Part shown: one piece after another, positions 53,940-63,202 of the stretch
Numbering within the stretch: position 1 is the first letter of the stretch
Layout of the letters: each line of letters opens with the position of its first letter
Source: Maricaulis sp963975345
Lineage (GTDB): Bacteria; Pseudomonadota; Alphaproteobacteria; Caulobacterales; Maricaulaceae
NCBI RefSeq assembly: GCF_963975345.1
Contig: NZ_CAXBGE010000014.1
Coordinates: 1-64,000, forward strand
Direction of reading: 5' to 3'
Length of the DNA stretch: 64,000 bases
Position numbers and translations under genes: made by a program
Notes under the pieces: generated by a model
The model's database searches: none
The model's input: only the letters and a program-made list of their open reading frames with translations
What the model was told of the DNA's origin: nothing

Positions 53940-54253
53940 TCGCTCGCCGGTTCTTCGATCACGCACGTCTCCGAACGCGTCGCGGTGCGAAAAGTGAAAC
54001 CCTTGGAGCGGAAGAGATCGCGCAGCTCGTCATCGGTCAGCACGACACTTTCGTCTGCGCAAACGCTGATCGTGCCTGTCTCCAGATCGCCCACAACTCG
54101 CGAGACACCCTCGATCGTCTCCAGCGCATCTTTGGACGTGGCGAAGCAGAACGGGCAGGTGATGCCGTCCACACGGATATCATACTGGATCTGATGCCCG
54201 ACAGGCGGGGTCTGTGCGAGTGCCAGCGCGGCATATATCGTCGTGACAATCAT
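53936..54253 (-). CDS. MerP-like periplasmic heavy-metal-binding protein
   Basis: A 105-residue product with an N-terminal signal-like hydrophobic stretch (MIVTTIYAALALAQTPP) and an HMA-like domain: DIRVDGITCPFCFATSKDALETIEGV contains the GxTCxxC metal site. Downstream are two further cysteines (SVCADE; ETCVIEE). In MerT/MerP systems the periplasmic protein passes metal to the membrane protein. It lies between the outer-membrane protein and MerT-like genes, 18 bases after the former, with aaggag 8 bases before its start. Confidence 0.8.
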   Translation of the reverse strand: MIVTTIYAALALAQTPPVGHQIQYDIRVDGITCPFCFATSKDALETIEGVSRVVGDLETGTISVCADESVVLTDDELRDLFRSKGFTFRTATRSETCVIEEPASE

Positions 54254-54271
54254 CGTTATGGCTCCTTGCCG

Positions 54272-55132
54272 TCAGAAGTTCAGCCGCAGGCTGGTGATCA
54301 GGGCATAATCCGGTTCCAGCGCCGTGCCGTTCAATTGCGTCGCCGCGGGAATGCGGACGGCCGCCTCGGCGATCCAGCGCCTCGCAGCATACTGCACGCC
54401 GGGTGTGATCCACAGGGTCGTGCCGCCGGAATTGGGATCAACAATGTTCACAATCCTGTTCCCGTCAGCATGGGTGAGATTGGCTTCGAGTACGCCGTAT
54501 AAGAATCCGCGCGTCCCGACATCGATGTGACGTGGCGAAATCCGGTATTGCACTGACGCGTCCAGACTGACGCTATCGCCGCGTTGGAATCCGCCCGCCT
54601 CGCCGTTCCGCACAAACTCCACCTGCCCGTCAAAGCTCCAGTCGGTGTGGGCGGAGGTGAGCACAAGCCCGCCGAAGAGATCGGTCGAGCCATCCCCAGT
54701 CTCTCCTGTCCGGCCGGTTGGAATTGTCACGCCGGCAAATGAGGCGAGACGCAGCGTTCTGCCGGGGCCATCGCGGCGAAATACTTCGTAGCGTGCAAAG
54801 GCCTTGGCATCGGCAAGCCCGGACGCTGCGCTCGACGAGCTGCCAACGCGCAATTCGCGGTCGATAACCGGAACCACGCCAAAGACAGCGAGCCGCGGGG
54901 ACAGGCCATAGCCAATCACCGACACTGAACTGGTCACAGTCAGTTCACGCGATATTCCGGCCAGACTGTCGGAGGCCCGGGAAAATATCAGTTGTTCGCG
55001 CAGGATGATTTCGCCTTCGCTGACCGGCAGCGCGGTATTGCTTGTGATCGGCACGGCGAAAGCACCGGTAGAGATGCCTGCGGTCAACGCGCAGGCCAAG
55101 CCCAGCAAGCCAAGGCGATGTATTGGACTCAT
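54272..55132 (-). CDS. Outer-membrane beta-barrel protein (transporter-like)
   Basis: The 286-residue product from ATG 55132 has a signal peptide (MSPIHRLGLLGLACALTAG... ending AFA). After it come alternating hydrophobic/polar strands (LASFAGVTIPTGRTG; DWSFDGQVEFVRNGE; LDASVQYRISPRH) and a C-terminal aromatic end LRLNF, the usual barrel signature, consistent with a Phenol_MetA_deg/'transporter'-type outer-membrane protein. aggag precedes the start by about 8 bases. It heads the operon with the MerP- and MerT-like genes. Confidence 0.8.
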   Translation of the reverse strand: MSPIHRLGLLGLACALTAGISTGAFAVPITSNTALPVSEGEIILREQLIFSRASDSLAGISRELTVTSSVSVIGYGLSPRLAVFGVVPVIDRELRVGSSSSAASGLADAKAFARYEVFRRDGPGRTLRLASFAGVTIPTGRTGETGDGSTDLFGGLVLTSAHTDWSFDGQVEFVRNGEAGGFQRGDSVSLDASVQYRISPRHIDVGTRGFLYGVLEANLTHADGNRIVNIVDPNSGGTTLWITPGVQYAARRWIAEAAVRIPAATQLNGTALEPDYALITSLRLNF

Positions 55133-55223
55133 CTCGCGCTCCTCGGGTTCCGGCGGCTTCCCGGCCAGTATTACGCTTGGAGTGTTTGCAACAAAAGCGG
55201 GCAACGGTTTTGTTGATAAAACG

Positions 55224-56123
55224 CTAGTCGTCCAGTGCCGACGCCGCTGGTCCCCCGCCCAGCCCGGCGACGCGGCGTTCGGCGACGAGTTCATTGAGCA
55301 GGCCGGCGAGGCGCACCCCGCCCTGTTTCAATTGCTGGCGACTGATGCGCAGGCCGCGCTGATAATAGGCCTCGCCCGGCGCGAGCGCATGGTCGGCGCT
55401 GGCCCAATAATATGCAAAATCGCGCGAGCGCACGATGTCCTGGCTTTCCTGCGCCCAAGCGATCGGGTCGAGTGGCGTAAAAATCTCAACACCGTTGAGC
55501 GGAATTTCCGAGGCCAATTCGTCAGCAAAATAGGACCAGCGGTCGGCCTCGGGCGCCCAGCCCCATTGCTCACTCATATAGTCGAGGATGATCTCGCTAT
55601 CCCAGACCCGGTGCAGATTGGTGTGCCGTTCGCCACGCCACAGCACCTCGATATCATTGCCGCCGCGATCACCCTCGATCGAGACATGCAGCGGCTGATG
55701 GATATCGCCCATCCAGTGGGCGAGAAATTTGAGTGCCTCAAGACGTTCGCCATCGCTGCGGGCGCGGTCGAGGAAAATGCCGGCGTGCAGGTTTATGGCA
55801 GAGGTGATGCAGCCGTCCTCAGCGCAGTCCTCGGCGTCAACATGCGGATCGTCACGGCGCTGATTGATGTAATGCCAAGGTGCCGTCTCGGGATGGATGG
55901 TGGCGCGCACCGCGTCCGCCCAGGAACAGGCATCGCGGAAATTCTCGAACTCCGGATCGAGCGCGATCAGGCGGTCCACTTCAGTGCGGGCTTCGTCGCT
56001 GAGATAGCGATAAGCCAGGTCGCAAACGATGCGGTGGCCGTCGCGTCCGTAAGCGAGTGCCGGGGACGAACTGAGCATGACAGCCGCAAGGCCGCCCGCC
56101 ACGAGAATACGCAGAAATGACAT
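55224..56123 (-). CDS. S1/P1-type nuclease
   Basis: The enzyme is a secreted zinc-dependent single-strand-specific nuclease. The 299-residue product has a 24-residue signal peptide cut before YGRDGH. Zinc ligands follow the family order: Y25/H30 (mature N-terminus, YGRDGH), D in SWADAVR, H in WHYINQ, H and D in HWMGDIHQPLH, and H and D in NLHRVWD. In characterised S1/P1 enzymes the mature protein starts with Trp, whose amino end binds zinc; here it is Tyr. Periplasmic or secreted location is expected. Confidence 0.9.
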   Translation of the reverse strand: MSFLRILVAGGLAAVMLSSSPALAYGRDGHRIVCDLAYRYLSDEARTEVDRLIALDPEFENFRDACSWADAVRATIHPETAPWHYINQRRDDPHVDAEDCAEDGCITSAINLHAGIFLDRARSDGERLEALKFLAHWMGDIHQPLHVSIEGDRGGNDIEVLWRGERHTNLHRVWDSEIILDYMSEQWGWAPEADRWSYFADELASEIPLNGVEIFTPLDPIAWAQESQDIVRSRDFAYYWASADHALAPGEAYYQRGLRISRQQLKQGGVRLAGLLNELVAERRVAGLGGGPAASALDD

Positions 56124-56320
56124 CGGAGACCGCCCTGAAGATTGCGCGGCCGCCCGCCGCCTGTATCGTGAATGTGTCTAGGTCAGCGCACGACACATCT
56201 CCACTATGCAAGGCGGGCGTTGCCCATGATTGAAACCGGTGATTTCAATTTCGACACGGCGACAGGGCCTGCGCCAATCCGCCGCTTGACCACACACACA
56301 GTGCAGGCAAGGCTCGCCCC

Positions 56321-57469
56321 ATGACCGGTCTCAATTCCGTCCACAATATCGACGATTTGCGCACCCTCGCGAAAAAGCGTCTGCCACGCATGGTGTTCGA
56401 CTATATCGATGGCGGTGCCGATGACGAGGTGACGCTGCGGGCCAATTGCTCGCGCTTTGACGCCTATGCGCTCAACTGGAAAGCCTTGGTCGATATCTCC
56501 AGCATCGACATGACGACGAACGTGATGGGCTCGCCCTGCGCCGCGCCGATCATCGTCACCCCGACGGCAGCCCAGCGCCTCTTTCATCCGCGCGGCGGCG
56601 AAACCGCCGTGGCGCGCGCCGCCGCTGCCAGCGGGCTGATCTATTGCCTCTCGACGCTCGGCTCGACCTCGATCGAAACCATCGCTGCAGAGACGACCGG
56701 GCCGAAATGGTTCCAGATGTATGTCTGGAAGGATCGCGCCATTGTCGAAGCCTCGCTCGAGCGCGCCAAGGCGGCGGGCTATACCGGCCTGATTCTGACC
56801 GTAGACGTGCCCGTCGCCGGCAATCGCGAGCGCGACCTGCGGAATGCTTTCACCGTGCCGCCAAAGATCAATCCCAAGACAATCGCCCAAGTGCTGGCCC
56901 GCCCCGGCTATCTGTTCGACATGCTGACGACGCCAAAGATCACGCCGGCCAATTTTGCCGACGACAATCCGGAAGGCGACGGGATCATGGGCTATATCAA
57001 TCGCCAGTTCGACCAGACCGTCAGCTGGGATGATGCGCGCTGGATGAAGCAGGTCTGGAGCGGTCCGTTTGCAATCAAGGGCATCGTCCGGCCCGATGAT
57101 GCGCGGCGCTGCGTCGATATCGGTGCCGATGCGGTCTGGGTCTCCAATCATGGCGGCCGCCAGCTCGACGGCTCGACCGCGACGATCGATGCCCTGCCCG
57201 CTATCGTCGATGCCGTCGGACGCCAGGCCGAAATTGTTCTCGATGGCGGCATCCGGCGTGGCACCGACATCATCAAGGCGCTGGCACTCGGTGCCCGCGC
57301 CGTTGCGATCGGCCGGCCCTATCTTTACGGGCTCGGCGCAGCCGGTGAAGCCGGCGTCAACCGCGCCCTGGAATTTCTCACCACCAGCCTGCAACGCGAC
57401 CTGGCCCTGACCGGGGTAACCCGCCTCGATGATTTGGGTCCCGATTTCGTCCGCCGCCCGCCTCTCTGA
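56321..57469 (+). CDS. FMN-dependent alpha-hydroxyacid oxidase/dehydrogenase
   Basis: The 382-residue protein belongs to the L-lactate dehydrogenase (LldD)/glycolate oxidase/mandelate dehydrogenase family, which oxidises 2-hydroxy acids to 2-keto acids with FMN. Signatures: DYIDGGADDEVTLRAN at the start, LSTLGSTSIE, WFQMYVWKD, LTVDVPVAGNRERDLRN, and the catalytic VSNHGGRQLDGS (His about 276) with VLDGGIRRGTDIIKAL. It begins an operon with a ThDP enzyme 25 bases downstream, and that pairing suggests a hydroxyacid-to-aldehyde route, although the substrate cannot be fixed from sequence. Confidence 0.92.
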   Translation: MTGLNSVHNIDDLRTLAKKRLPRMVFDYIDGGADDEVTLRANCSRFDAYALNWKALVDISSIDMTTNVMGSPCAAPIIVTPTAAQRLFHPRGGETAVARAAAASGLIYCLSTLGSTSIETIAAETTGPKWFQMYVWKDRAIVEASLERAKAAGYTGLILTVDVPVAGNRERDLRNAFTVPPKINPKTIAQVLARPGYLFDMLTTPKITPANFADDNPEGDGIMGYINRQFDQTVSWDDARWMKQVWSGPFAIKGIVRPDDARRCVDIGADAVWVSNHGGRQLDGSTATIDALPAIVDAVGRQAEIVLDGGIRRGTDIIKALALGARAVAIGRPYLYGLGAAGEAGVNRALEFLTTSLQRDLALTGVTRLDDLGPDFVRRPPL

Positions 57470-57494
57470 CCCTCTCACCCGAAAGAGCCCCGCC

Positions 57495-59045
57495 ATGTTT
57501 GCTGCCGAAAGCCTGGTCCGCACCCTGATCAATCAGGGCGTCGAGCTCTGTTTCACCAATCCGGGGACCTCAGAAATGCACATGGTCGCGGCGCTCGACC
57601 GCGTCGAGGGCATGAAATCCGTACTGTGCCTGTTTGAAGGCGTCGCAACAGGCGCCGCCGACGGCTATGCGCGCATGGCCCGCAAGCCGGCCTGCACCCT
57701 GCTGCATCTCGGTCCCGGCGTCGGCAATGGCCTCGCCAACCTGCACAATGCGCGCCGCGCCTTCGCGCCCGTCGTCAATATCGTCGGCGACCACGCCATC
57801 GCCCATGCCGCCCTCGACGCACCACTAACCAGCGATGTCGCCAGCGTTTGCGCGCCGATGTCGCGTTGGGTCGGCAAGGTGAACCTCGCATACGAACTAT
57901 CGACCATGGCGGTTGAAGCCGTGCGCCAGTCCTACGGACCAGAACGCGGCGTCGCCAGCCTGATCCTGCCTGCCGATTGCGCGTGGTCCGACCAAGAACC
58001 TGACGTGATCGAGGCCGTCGCGATGCCGGGTTTGAACCCGGTGGAAGATGCGGTGATCGACGCTGCGGCGGCGGCGCTGACGGCAGCGAAATCGCCCATC
58101 CTTTTCCTCGGCAATGAGGCCTGTCTGGAAGCCGGTCTGGAAGCCGCAGCGCACATCGCCACCGCCAGTGGGGCGCGGCTGTTCATGGATACATTCGTGC
58201 CGCGCATCGCGCGTGGCCACGGCCGCATCTCACCGAAACGCCTGAGTTATCTGGGCGGCGAAGCGATCAAGGAATTGGCCGATTGCGACCTGCTATTGAT
58301 TGCCGGCACCAAGGCGCCGGTCGCCTTCTTCGCCTATCCCGCCGAGCCCGGCGAATTCGCACCCGAGGGCGTGCCCATCGTCACACTCGGCGGACCCGCA
58401 GACGACATCATCGCAGCGATGGCGGCGCTCGCCGACCGGCTTGGCCCGGCCGAGGCCGTCGCAGCGCCGCAGCGGGCGCAAATGCCGAAACTCTTCCCCG
58501 ACGAACCGCTCAATCCCGGTTATGTCGGCATCTCCATGGCGCGCCACATGCCGGAGGATTCAGTCCTGTGCGATGACGCTACGACCTCGGGAATGGGCGT
58601 CTTTCCATGGACGGATAACGGCCCGAAACATGACTGGCTGTGCCTGACTGGCGGCGCGATCGGCTCAGGCATGCCACAAGGGGTCGGCGCGGCGCTGGCC
58701 TGTCCGGAGCGGCAGGTCTTCGCCCTGTGCGGCGATGGCGCGGCGGCTTACACGCTTCAGGCCCTGTGGACGCAGGCGCGTGAGAAGTTGAACGTGATCA
58801 ATATCGTGTTCGCCAATCATTCCTATCTCGTGCTCAATTTCGAACTCGCCCGCGTTGGCGCTGGCGAGCCGGGTCCGGCGGCGCAGCAAATGCTCTCGCT
58901 CGACAATCCGAAACTGGACTGGGTCAAGCTGGCCGAAGGATTTGGGGTGCCCGGCTGCCGCGCCCGCACGGCCGGTGAATTCGATGCCGCGCTGGCCGCA
59001 GCGATCAAGGCTGGCGGCCCGCAGATGATTGTCGCGGAAATCTGA
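57495..59045 (+). CDS. ThDP-dependent enzyme of the acetolactate synthase/2-ketoacid decarboxylase family
   Basis: The 516-residue protein from ATG 57495 (MFAAESLVRTLINQGVELCF) is a COG0028-type ThDP enzyme: N-terminal pyrimidine-binding domain with catalytic Glu E48 (CLFEGVATGAADGYAR), central domain, and C-terminal pyrophosphate domain with GDGAAAYTLQALW near 412 and the downstream IVFAN metal motif. It lacks the sequence signs of a genuine ilvB (no partner ilvH nearby). Being coupled to an FMN hydroxyacid oxidase, it could be a benzoylformate-like decarboxylase or carboligase; that is inference. Confidence 0.88.
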   Translation: MFAAESLVRTLINQGVELCFTNPGTSEMHMVAALDRVEGMKSVLCLFEGVATGAADGYARMARKPACTLLHLGPGVGNGLANLHNARRAFAPVVNIVGDHAIAHAALDAPLTSDVASVCAPMSRWVGKVNLAYELSTMAVEAVRQSYGPERGVASLILPADCAWSDQEPDVIEAVAMPGLNPVEDAVIDAAAAALTAAKSPILFLGNEACLEAGLEAAAHIATASGARLFMDTFVPRIARGHGRISPKRLSYLGGEAIKELADCDLLLIAGTKAPVAFFAYPAEPGEFAPEGVPIVTLGGPADDIIAAMAALADRLGPAEAVAAPQRAQMPKLFPDEPLNPGYVGISMARHMPEDSVLCDDATTSGMGVFPWTDNGPKHDWLCLTGGAIGSGMPQGVGAALACPERQVFALCGDGAAAYTLQALWTQAREKLNVINIVFANHSYLVLNFELARVGAGEPGPAAQQMLSLDNPKLDWVKLAEGFGVPGCRARTAGEFDAALAAAIKAGGPQMIVAEI

Positions 59046-59057
59046 CTGACGCTGGCT

Positions 59058-60941
59058 CTATCGCCCGCCAGCCGCCAGTCGATGGATGGGCTCAGCCTGG
59101 CCGGGTTCCAACTGCCGGACCAATACGCGGCGCAGCGCAGCCACTTCGATCGGCTTTGCGAGGTAATCACAAAAGCCGGCCTCGGCGAGCGTGCGGCGAT
59201 CAAGCTCCGAGGTCAGGGCTGTGACAGCGATAACCGGCACCAGTCTGGTCGCCGGATTTTCACGCAGCTGGCGAAGCGCCATATAACCATCCATTTCCGG
59301 CATCTGGATGTCCATCAGGATGACATCATAGGCCTTGACCAGGCTCATCGTGATGGCTTCGACCCCGCTACTGGCGCAATCGATCGCGACAGTCTCGCCA
59401 AGCACGGACTGGCGCAGCATTGCGGCCAGCACCAGCTGGTTGGTTTTGACATCATCAACCGCCAGAATCGAGATTGGCCTGCCCGGCCGGAGCGGCGGCA
59501 TCTCCGGCTCAACCACCGCCTCCATCGAGCCGCTTCCCGGGCGGGCGCTAAACGAAAAGGTGAAGCGCGAGCCGATCCCGGCCTCGCTCTCGACACTGAT
59601 CCGGCCGCCCATCTGATCGGCCAACTTGCGGCAAATCGCCAACCCCAGACCGGTGCCGCCATATTTGCGCGTCGTCGAACTGTCGGCTTGGCTGAAGGCA
59701 TTGAAAATCGTCGCGAGCTTGTCGTCAGCGATGCCCTCGCCACTATCACTCACTGTCAATCGGGTCTCGATCCGGTTGCCGGCGTCAGCGGTGCGCTGGG
59801 ACAGTTCAACGGAGATCTGTCCGACACTGGTGAATTTGACGGCATTGCCGAGCAGATTATTGAGGATCTGCCGAATCCGAAGGGAATCGCCGAACACGAT
59901 CGGAGCGGTAACGTCATGCTCAGCAAAGGCGAGCGGCAGCCCTCTGGCTTCAGCCTGCAGCCGCCAGTGGCCTGTGACGCTCGCGGCGAGTTCCACAAGA
60001 TTCAGCTCGATTTCCTCAATCGCCACCGCATCGGCCTCTATTTTCGACATGTCGAGAATATCGTTGAGAAGTTCCAGCAAGTTTTCGCCCGAGTCATTGA
60101 TCACGGCGAGGCTGTGCGATTGCCGTTCGGTCAGCCCCCCTTCGCCCTGCAAAACGCGGGTCATGCCCAGCACACCATTGAGCGGCGTACGGATTTCATG
60201 ACTCATTATGGCGAGAAATTCGGATTTGGAGTGATTGGCGGCCTCTGCGGCAGCAAGCGCGCCCTGTAAACGTTCATTGGCGTCTTCCAGATCAGTATTG
60301 GCGGCATGCATGGCTGAGCGGAAGGTGGAGCCGAGAAACACCGTCCACAGGCAGGCGAAGCCGGTAACGATGGCCAACACGCCTACCAAGCCGGGCGACA
60401 TCCGGTCGAGCGACGTGTCCGCCAAGTGCTGGCTGGCCATGACGACCGCCGTCAGAAGCGAGATGATGACTGCGCCGGACAGTGCGGCAGCGCGAGCACC
60501 CCAAGCGACGTAAACGCCCAAGGCAATGCCGGGCAGATAGATCATTGACGGTGGAAATCCGCCTCGATTGCCCCAGATCGCCGCCAGCAAGGTGGCCAGG
60601 GTCACCGCCAGCACAAGAGCGATTGTCACATTCGGCCGATGAATTTTCAGCCCGACGACGCCAATCGCCGCGAAGACAAGGCCCGCTGCCAGGCCGAGCC
60701 CGGCCATGCCGGGGCGCCCCTCGCCGGACAAAACCAGCACGAAGACATTGACCAAAGCTGTCACGACCATTGTGACGGTAAAGGCCAGCGCGACGCGATA
60801 CCGGATCAAGCGGTCGAAATCGGTCTCGGCCGCAATGCCGATCAGCCTGTCCAAGCGTTTCCAGAAAATGACCAAATCTCCTACCCAAGCAACAGATAAG
60901 GCCCCATGACGGGTTAATGTTCCGTGCGTTGAATTAAACAT
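59058..60941 (-). CDS. Hybrid sensor histidine kinase with receiver domain
   Basis: The 627-residue protein has six transmembrane segments (about 47-207) and no obvious periplasmic sensor, then a short coiled coil, HisKA with phospho-acceptor H248 (IMSHEIRTPLNGVLG), the HATPase domain with N box ILNNLLGNAVKFT and G boxes (DSGEGIADDKL; KYGGTGLGLAICRKLADQMGG), and a receiver with the phospho-acceptor D544 (VILMDIQMPEMDGY) and K in YLAKPIEV. A downstream Hpt protein would be needed for relay. The ATG is supported by gagg 6 bases upstream. Confidence 0.93.
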   Translation of the reverse strand: MFNSTHGTLTRHGALSVAWVGDLVIFWKRLDRLIGIAAETDFDRLIRYRVALAFTVTMVVTALVNVFVLVLSGEGRPGMAGLGLAAGLVFAAIGVVGLKIHRPNVTIALVLAVTLATLLAAIWGNRGGFPPSMIYLPGIALGVYVAWGARAAALSGAVIISLLTAVVMASQHLADTSLDRMSPGLVGVLAIVTGFACLWTVFLGSTFRSAMHAANTDLEDANERLQGALAAAEAANHSKSEFLAIMSHEIRTPLNGVLGMTRVLQGEGGLTERQSHSLAVINDSGENLLELLNDILDMSKIEADAVAIEEIELNLVELAASVTGHWRLQAEARGLPLAFAEHDVTAPIVFGDSLRIRQILNNLLGNAVKFTSVGQISVELSQRTADAGNRIETRLTVSDSGEGIADDKLATIFNAFSQADSSTTRKYGGTGLGLAICRKLADQMGGRISVESEAGIGSRFTFSFSARPGSGSMEAVVEPEMPPLRPGRPISILAVDDVKTNQLVLAAMLRQSVLGETVAIDCASSGVEAITMSLVKAYDVILMDIQMPEMDGYMALRQLRENPATRLVPVIAVTALTSELDRRTLAEAGFCDYLAKPIEVAALRRVLVRQLEPGQAEPIHRLAAGGR

Positions 60942-61082
60942 GACCGCCTCAGGCTGGTCTCACCGGCGAAGCGTAAAGCTCAGGTCCGAGATTGTGATCG
61001 CCCCCCGGTTCGTGGCAGACCAATATTCAATCAGTCAGGCCGCGCCCGTTCACCAACACGGCACGGTGAAGGACCCAGCGCA

Positions 61083-62375
61083 ATGACCCCAGTGGGCAAT
61101 GACGACAAGATGATCGACGAATACCGCAATGTTGCGGCCATTGTCGTCGCGCTGGCGCTGACCCAGGCGGCGACCGGGGCAATATCCATTGTCGGACCGC
61201 TGACCCTCATCGCACAAGGCGCTTCGACCCTGATAATCGGCGCCATCGCCTCGAGTTACGCGCTTGGCTTCGTGCTTGGCGCACGCATGGCGCCAGCGGA
61301 AATTCGCCAGATCGGGCATATCCGGGCGTTCGCCTTGTTTGCAGCGGGCGGATCACTGGCCGCCGCCGGGCTTTATCTCAGCACGCATACGGCCTGGTGG
61401 ATGCTGATGCAGGCCCTGATCGGGATGTCGGTCGCCGGCCTGTTGGCCTCCGGCGAAAGCTGGATTGCTGGCGCAGCGCCAGCCGCCCGGCGCGGCGCTG
61501 TGCTCGGCTTCTACCTGGTAACCTCAAAGCTCGGCTTCATGGCCGGACCGTTTCTGGCCGCCTATGTCAGTCCAGGCAGCGCGGCCGGCTTCCTGATCGT
61601 CAGCGCCCTGTTCACGGCAAGTCTGATCCCCGTCTCGGCGACGCGGCGGGCCGAACCGCCCCTGCCCAGCGCGGAACCGTTTGGACCGCTGCGATTGTGG
61701 AAAACCGCGCCCTCCGCCGTGATCGCCGCCTTCATTGCCGGCATCGTCAACGGGGCCGTGCTGCAGCTCTACGCCCTGTTTGTCGCCGACCTCTCGCCCG
61801 GCTCGGCGGCAACGATGGCAGCGATGTTCAATGCGGCCATGATTGGCGGCGCGGTGTTGTCCCAATGGCCGGCCGGGGTGATCTCCGACAATGTCGACCG
61901 GCGCGTCGTGATTGCCGCGCTGGCGAGCGTCAGCGGCGTCGCCGCTGTCTTGCTGGCCATTTTCGCCATGCATCTGCCCTTGTCTGTTGTCTTCGTGCTC
62001 GCCGGGATCTGGGGCGCCGGATCCCTGTCCTATTATGGCGTCGCCGTTGCCCATGCTGCCGATCGCGCCGGCCAGGGCGAGGCCACGAACATGATGTCAG
62101 GTATCTTGATGATCTGGGCGACCGGCTCGATGATCGGCCCCGCGCTCGCCGGCGGTGTGATGAGTGCGGCGGGTTCAGGCTCGCTCTTCATGTTTGCCGC
62201 GATCGGATTATTCGTCCTCGCCCTGGCGATGCTGTATCGCCGCGTTGGCACCGCTCAGGTGGCCGATTTCGATAAGGGCGAATTCTCGCCAAGCCTGGCC
62301 ACCAGCTTGGCCGCCGCCGACCTTAACCCGATGAGTGATGGCGATGAGGACGCCGATACGGAAACGTCCGGCTGA
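61083..62375 (+). CDS. MFS transporter
   Basis: A 430-residue inner-membrane protein with twelve hydrophobic segments and MFS arrangement; motif-A-like sequence is found after TM2 (GARMAPAEIRQIGHIR) and the second half begins near 215. It resembles the YcaD/proton-coupled sugar-like or multidrug subgroup. Substrate unknown. It is divergent from the histidine kinase gene, 141 bases away, and a gaagga sequence lies 10 bases before the ATG. C-terminus is acidic (MSDGDEDADTETSG). Confidence 0.88.
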   Translation: MTPVGNDDKMIDEYRNVAAIVVALALTQAATGAISIVGPLTLIAQGASTLIIGAIASSYALGFVLGARMAPAEIRQIGHIRAFALFAAGGSLAAAGLYLSTHTAWWMLMQALIGMSVAGLLASGESWIAGAAPAARRGAVLGFYLVTSKLGFMAGPFLAAYVSPGSAAGFLIVSALFTASLIPVSATRRAEPPLPSAEPFGPLRLWKTAPSAVIAAFIAGIVNGAVLQLYALFVADLSPGSAATMAAMFNAAMIGGAVLSQWPAGVISDNVDRRVVIAALASVSGVAAVLLAIFAMHLPLSVVFVLAGIWGAGSLSYYGVAVAHAADRAGQGEATNMMSGILMIWATGSMIGPALAGGVMSAAGSGSLFMFAAIGLFVLALAMLYRRVGTAQVADFDKGEFSPSLATSLAAADLNPMSDGDEDADTETSG

Positions 62376-62680
62376 TGATCCCCGGTCGCCGGCGCGGTAG
62401 CTGTGTCGCAACAGACCGTGTGCAGCTCGGGGCGAATAAAACATTCGTCAAATCTGAACTGAACAAACCGTCCGCCTTGAAATCGAGTTTTGCAGACGGC
62501 TGCTGAATTCATGAGGAAAATGGCAATAAATATCGAATTTGTTTCTAATTTTTAGAGCCAGAGTCATTTTAAACACACCTGTATCTCTTGCCTTTTTGGG
62601 CAATTTCTTTATTAAATTCGACTGAATTCCCACTCATTCCACCTATCGGACTCAACCGTCACGAGGAGACTCACCCCCCT
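62376..62680. other. AT-richer intergenic stretch
   Basis: About 305 bases with lower GC than anything nearby (runs such as aataaatatcgaatttgttt) between the MFS gene and the DJ-1-like gene. No gene or hairpin terminator is convincing; it probably holds the promoter of the downstream gene. A TTAA-N7-TGAA sequence at about 62611-62625 is one mismatch from a CtrA box. Confidence 0.5.
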
Positions 62681-63202
62681 ATGAATCATGGCCAACGCCC
62701 CAACCGCATCGCCGCTTTCGCCGCCGAAAAAGTCAACATCCAGCAATTGCAGGACGCCTCGGAAACCTTCGGACGCCATAATCGGCGCCTGACGCTTGTC
62801 TCCGACCAACAAGCCGCACTGCGCGGCTATAATGGCCCGTCCGAACTCAATTTCGCGATCACGGAAACGACGACCGAGTTGGATGCCAGTGATTATGAAG
62901 CCCTGGTCCTGCTCGAAGGCGCCACGCTGCTCGACGCCAGCGCCCACGCGCTGATCAAGCTCTTCCTGGCCGCCGACAAGCCCGTCATTGCCCTCACCGG
63001 CAGCGCCGCCTTGCTGTCCGACCACACCACGACCGCGATTGAAGCTCCCGCTTCCGCCGCTGCCATCCTGGGCGGCAATCTCTACGTCAATGCCGACGAA
63101 GATTGCGATCTCAAGATCGTCGAAGCGATCGCCAAACACCTGCTGGCGACCAATGGTGGCGCCGCACCGGAAACCAAGCGCCGCGCCGGCGGCCGCTACT
63201 AG
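62681..63202 (+). CDS. Degenerate DJ-1/PfpI-like protein
   Basis: A 173-residue product from ATG 62681 (MNHGQRPNRIAAFAAEKVN). Its core YEALVLLEGATLLDASAHALIKLFLAADKPVIALTGSAALL follows the DJ-1/PfpI pattern (Y-DALVLPGG..., FxxxxKPVAAICHG), but the nucleophile Cys of the A-I-C-H-G elbow is replaced by ALTGS, so enzymatic activity is unlikely. It could be a structural relative of the catalase C-terminal domain of the same fold. aggag lies about 13 bases upstream, further than usual. No operon partner. Confidence 0.6.
   Translation: MNHGQRPNRIAAFAAEKVNIQQLQDASETFGRHNRRLTLVSDQQAALRGYNGPSELNFAITETTTELDASDYEALVLLEGATLLDASAHALIKLFLAADKPVIALTGSAALLSDHTTTAIEAPASAAAILGGNLYVNADEDCDLKIVEAIAKHLLATNGGAAPETKRRAGGRY

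Noticed and set aside
56204..57532. 442-residue minus-strand frame over the hydroxyacid oxidase gene
   Set aside because: Antisense shadow; the plus strand encodes a complete FMN enzyme with all motifs.
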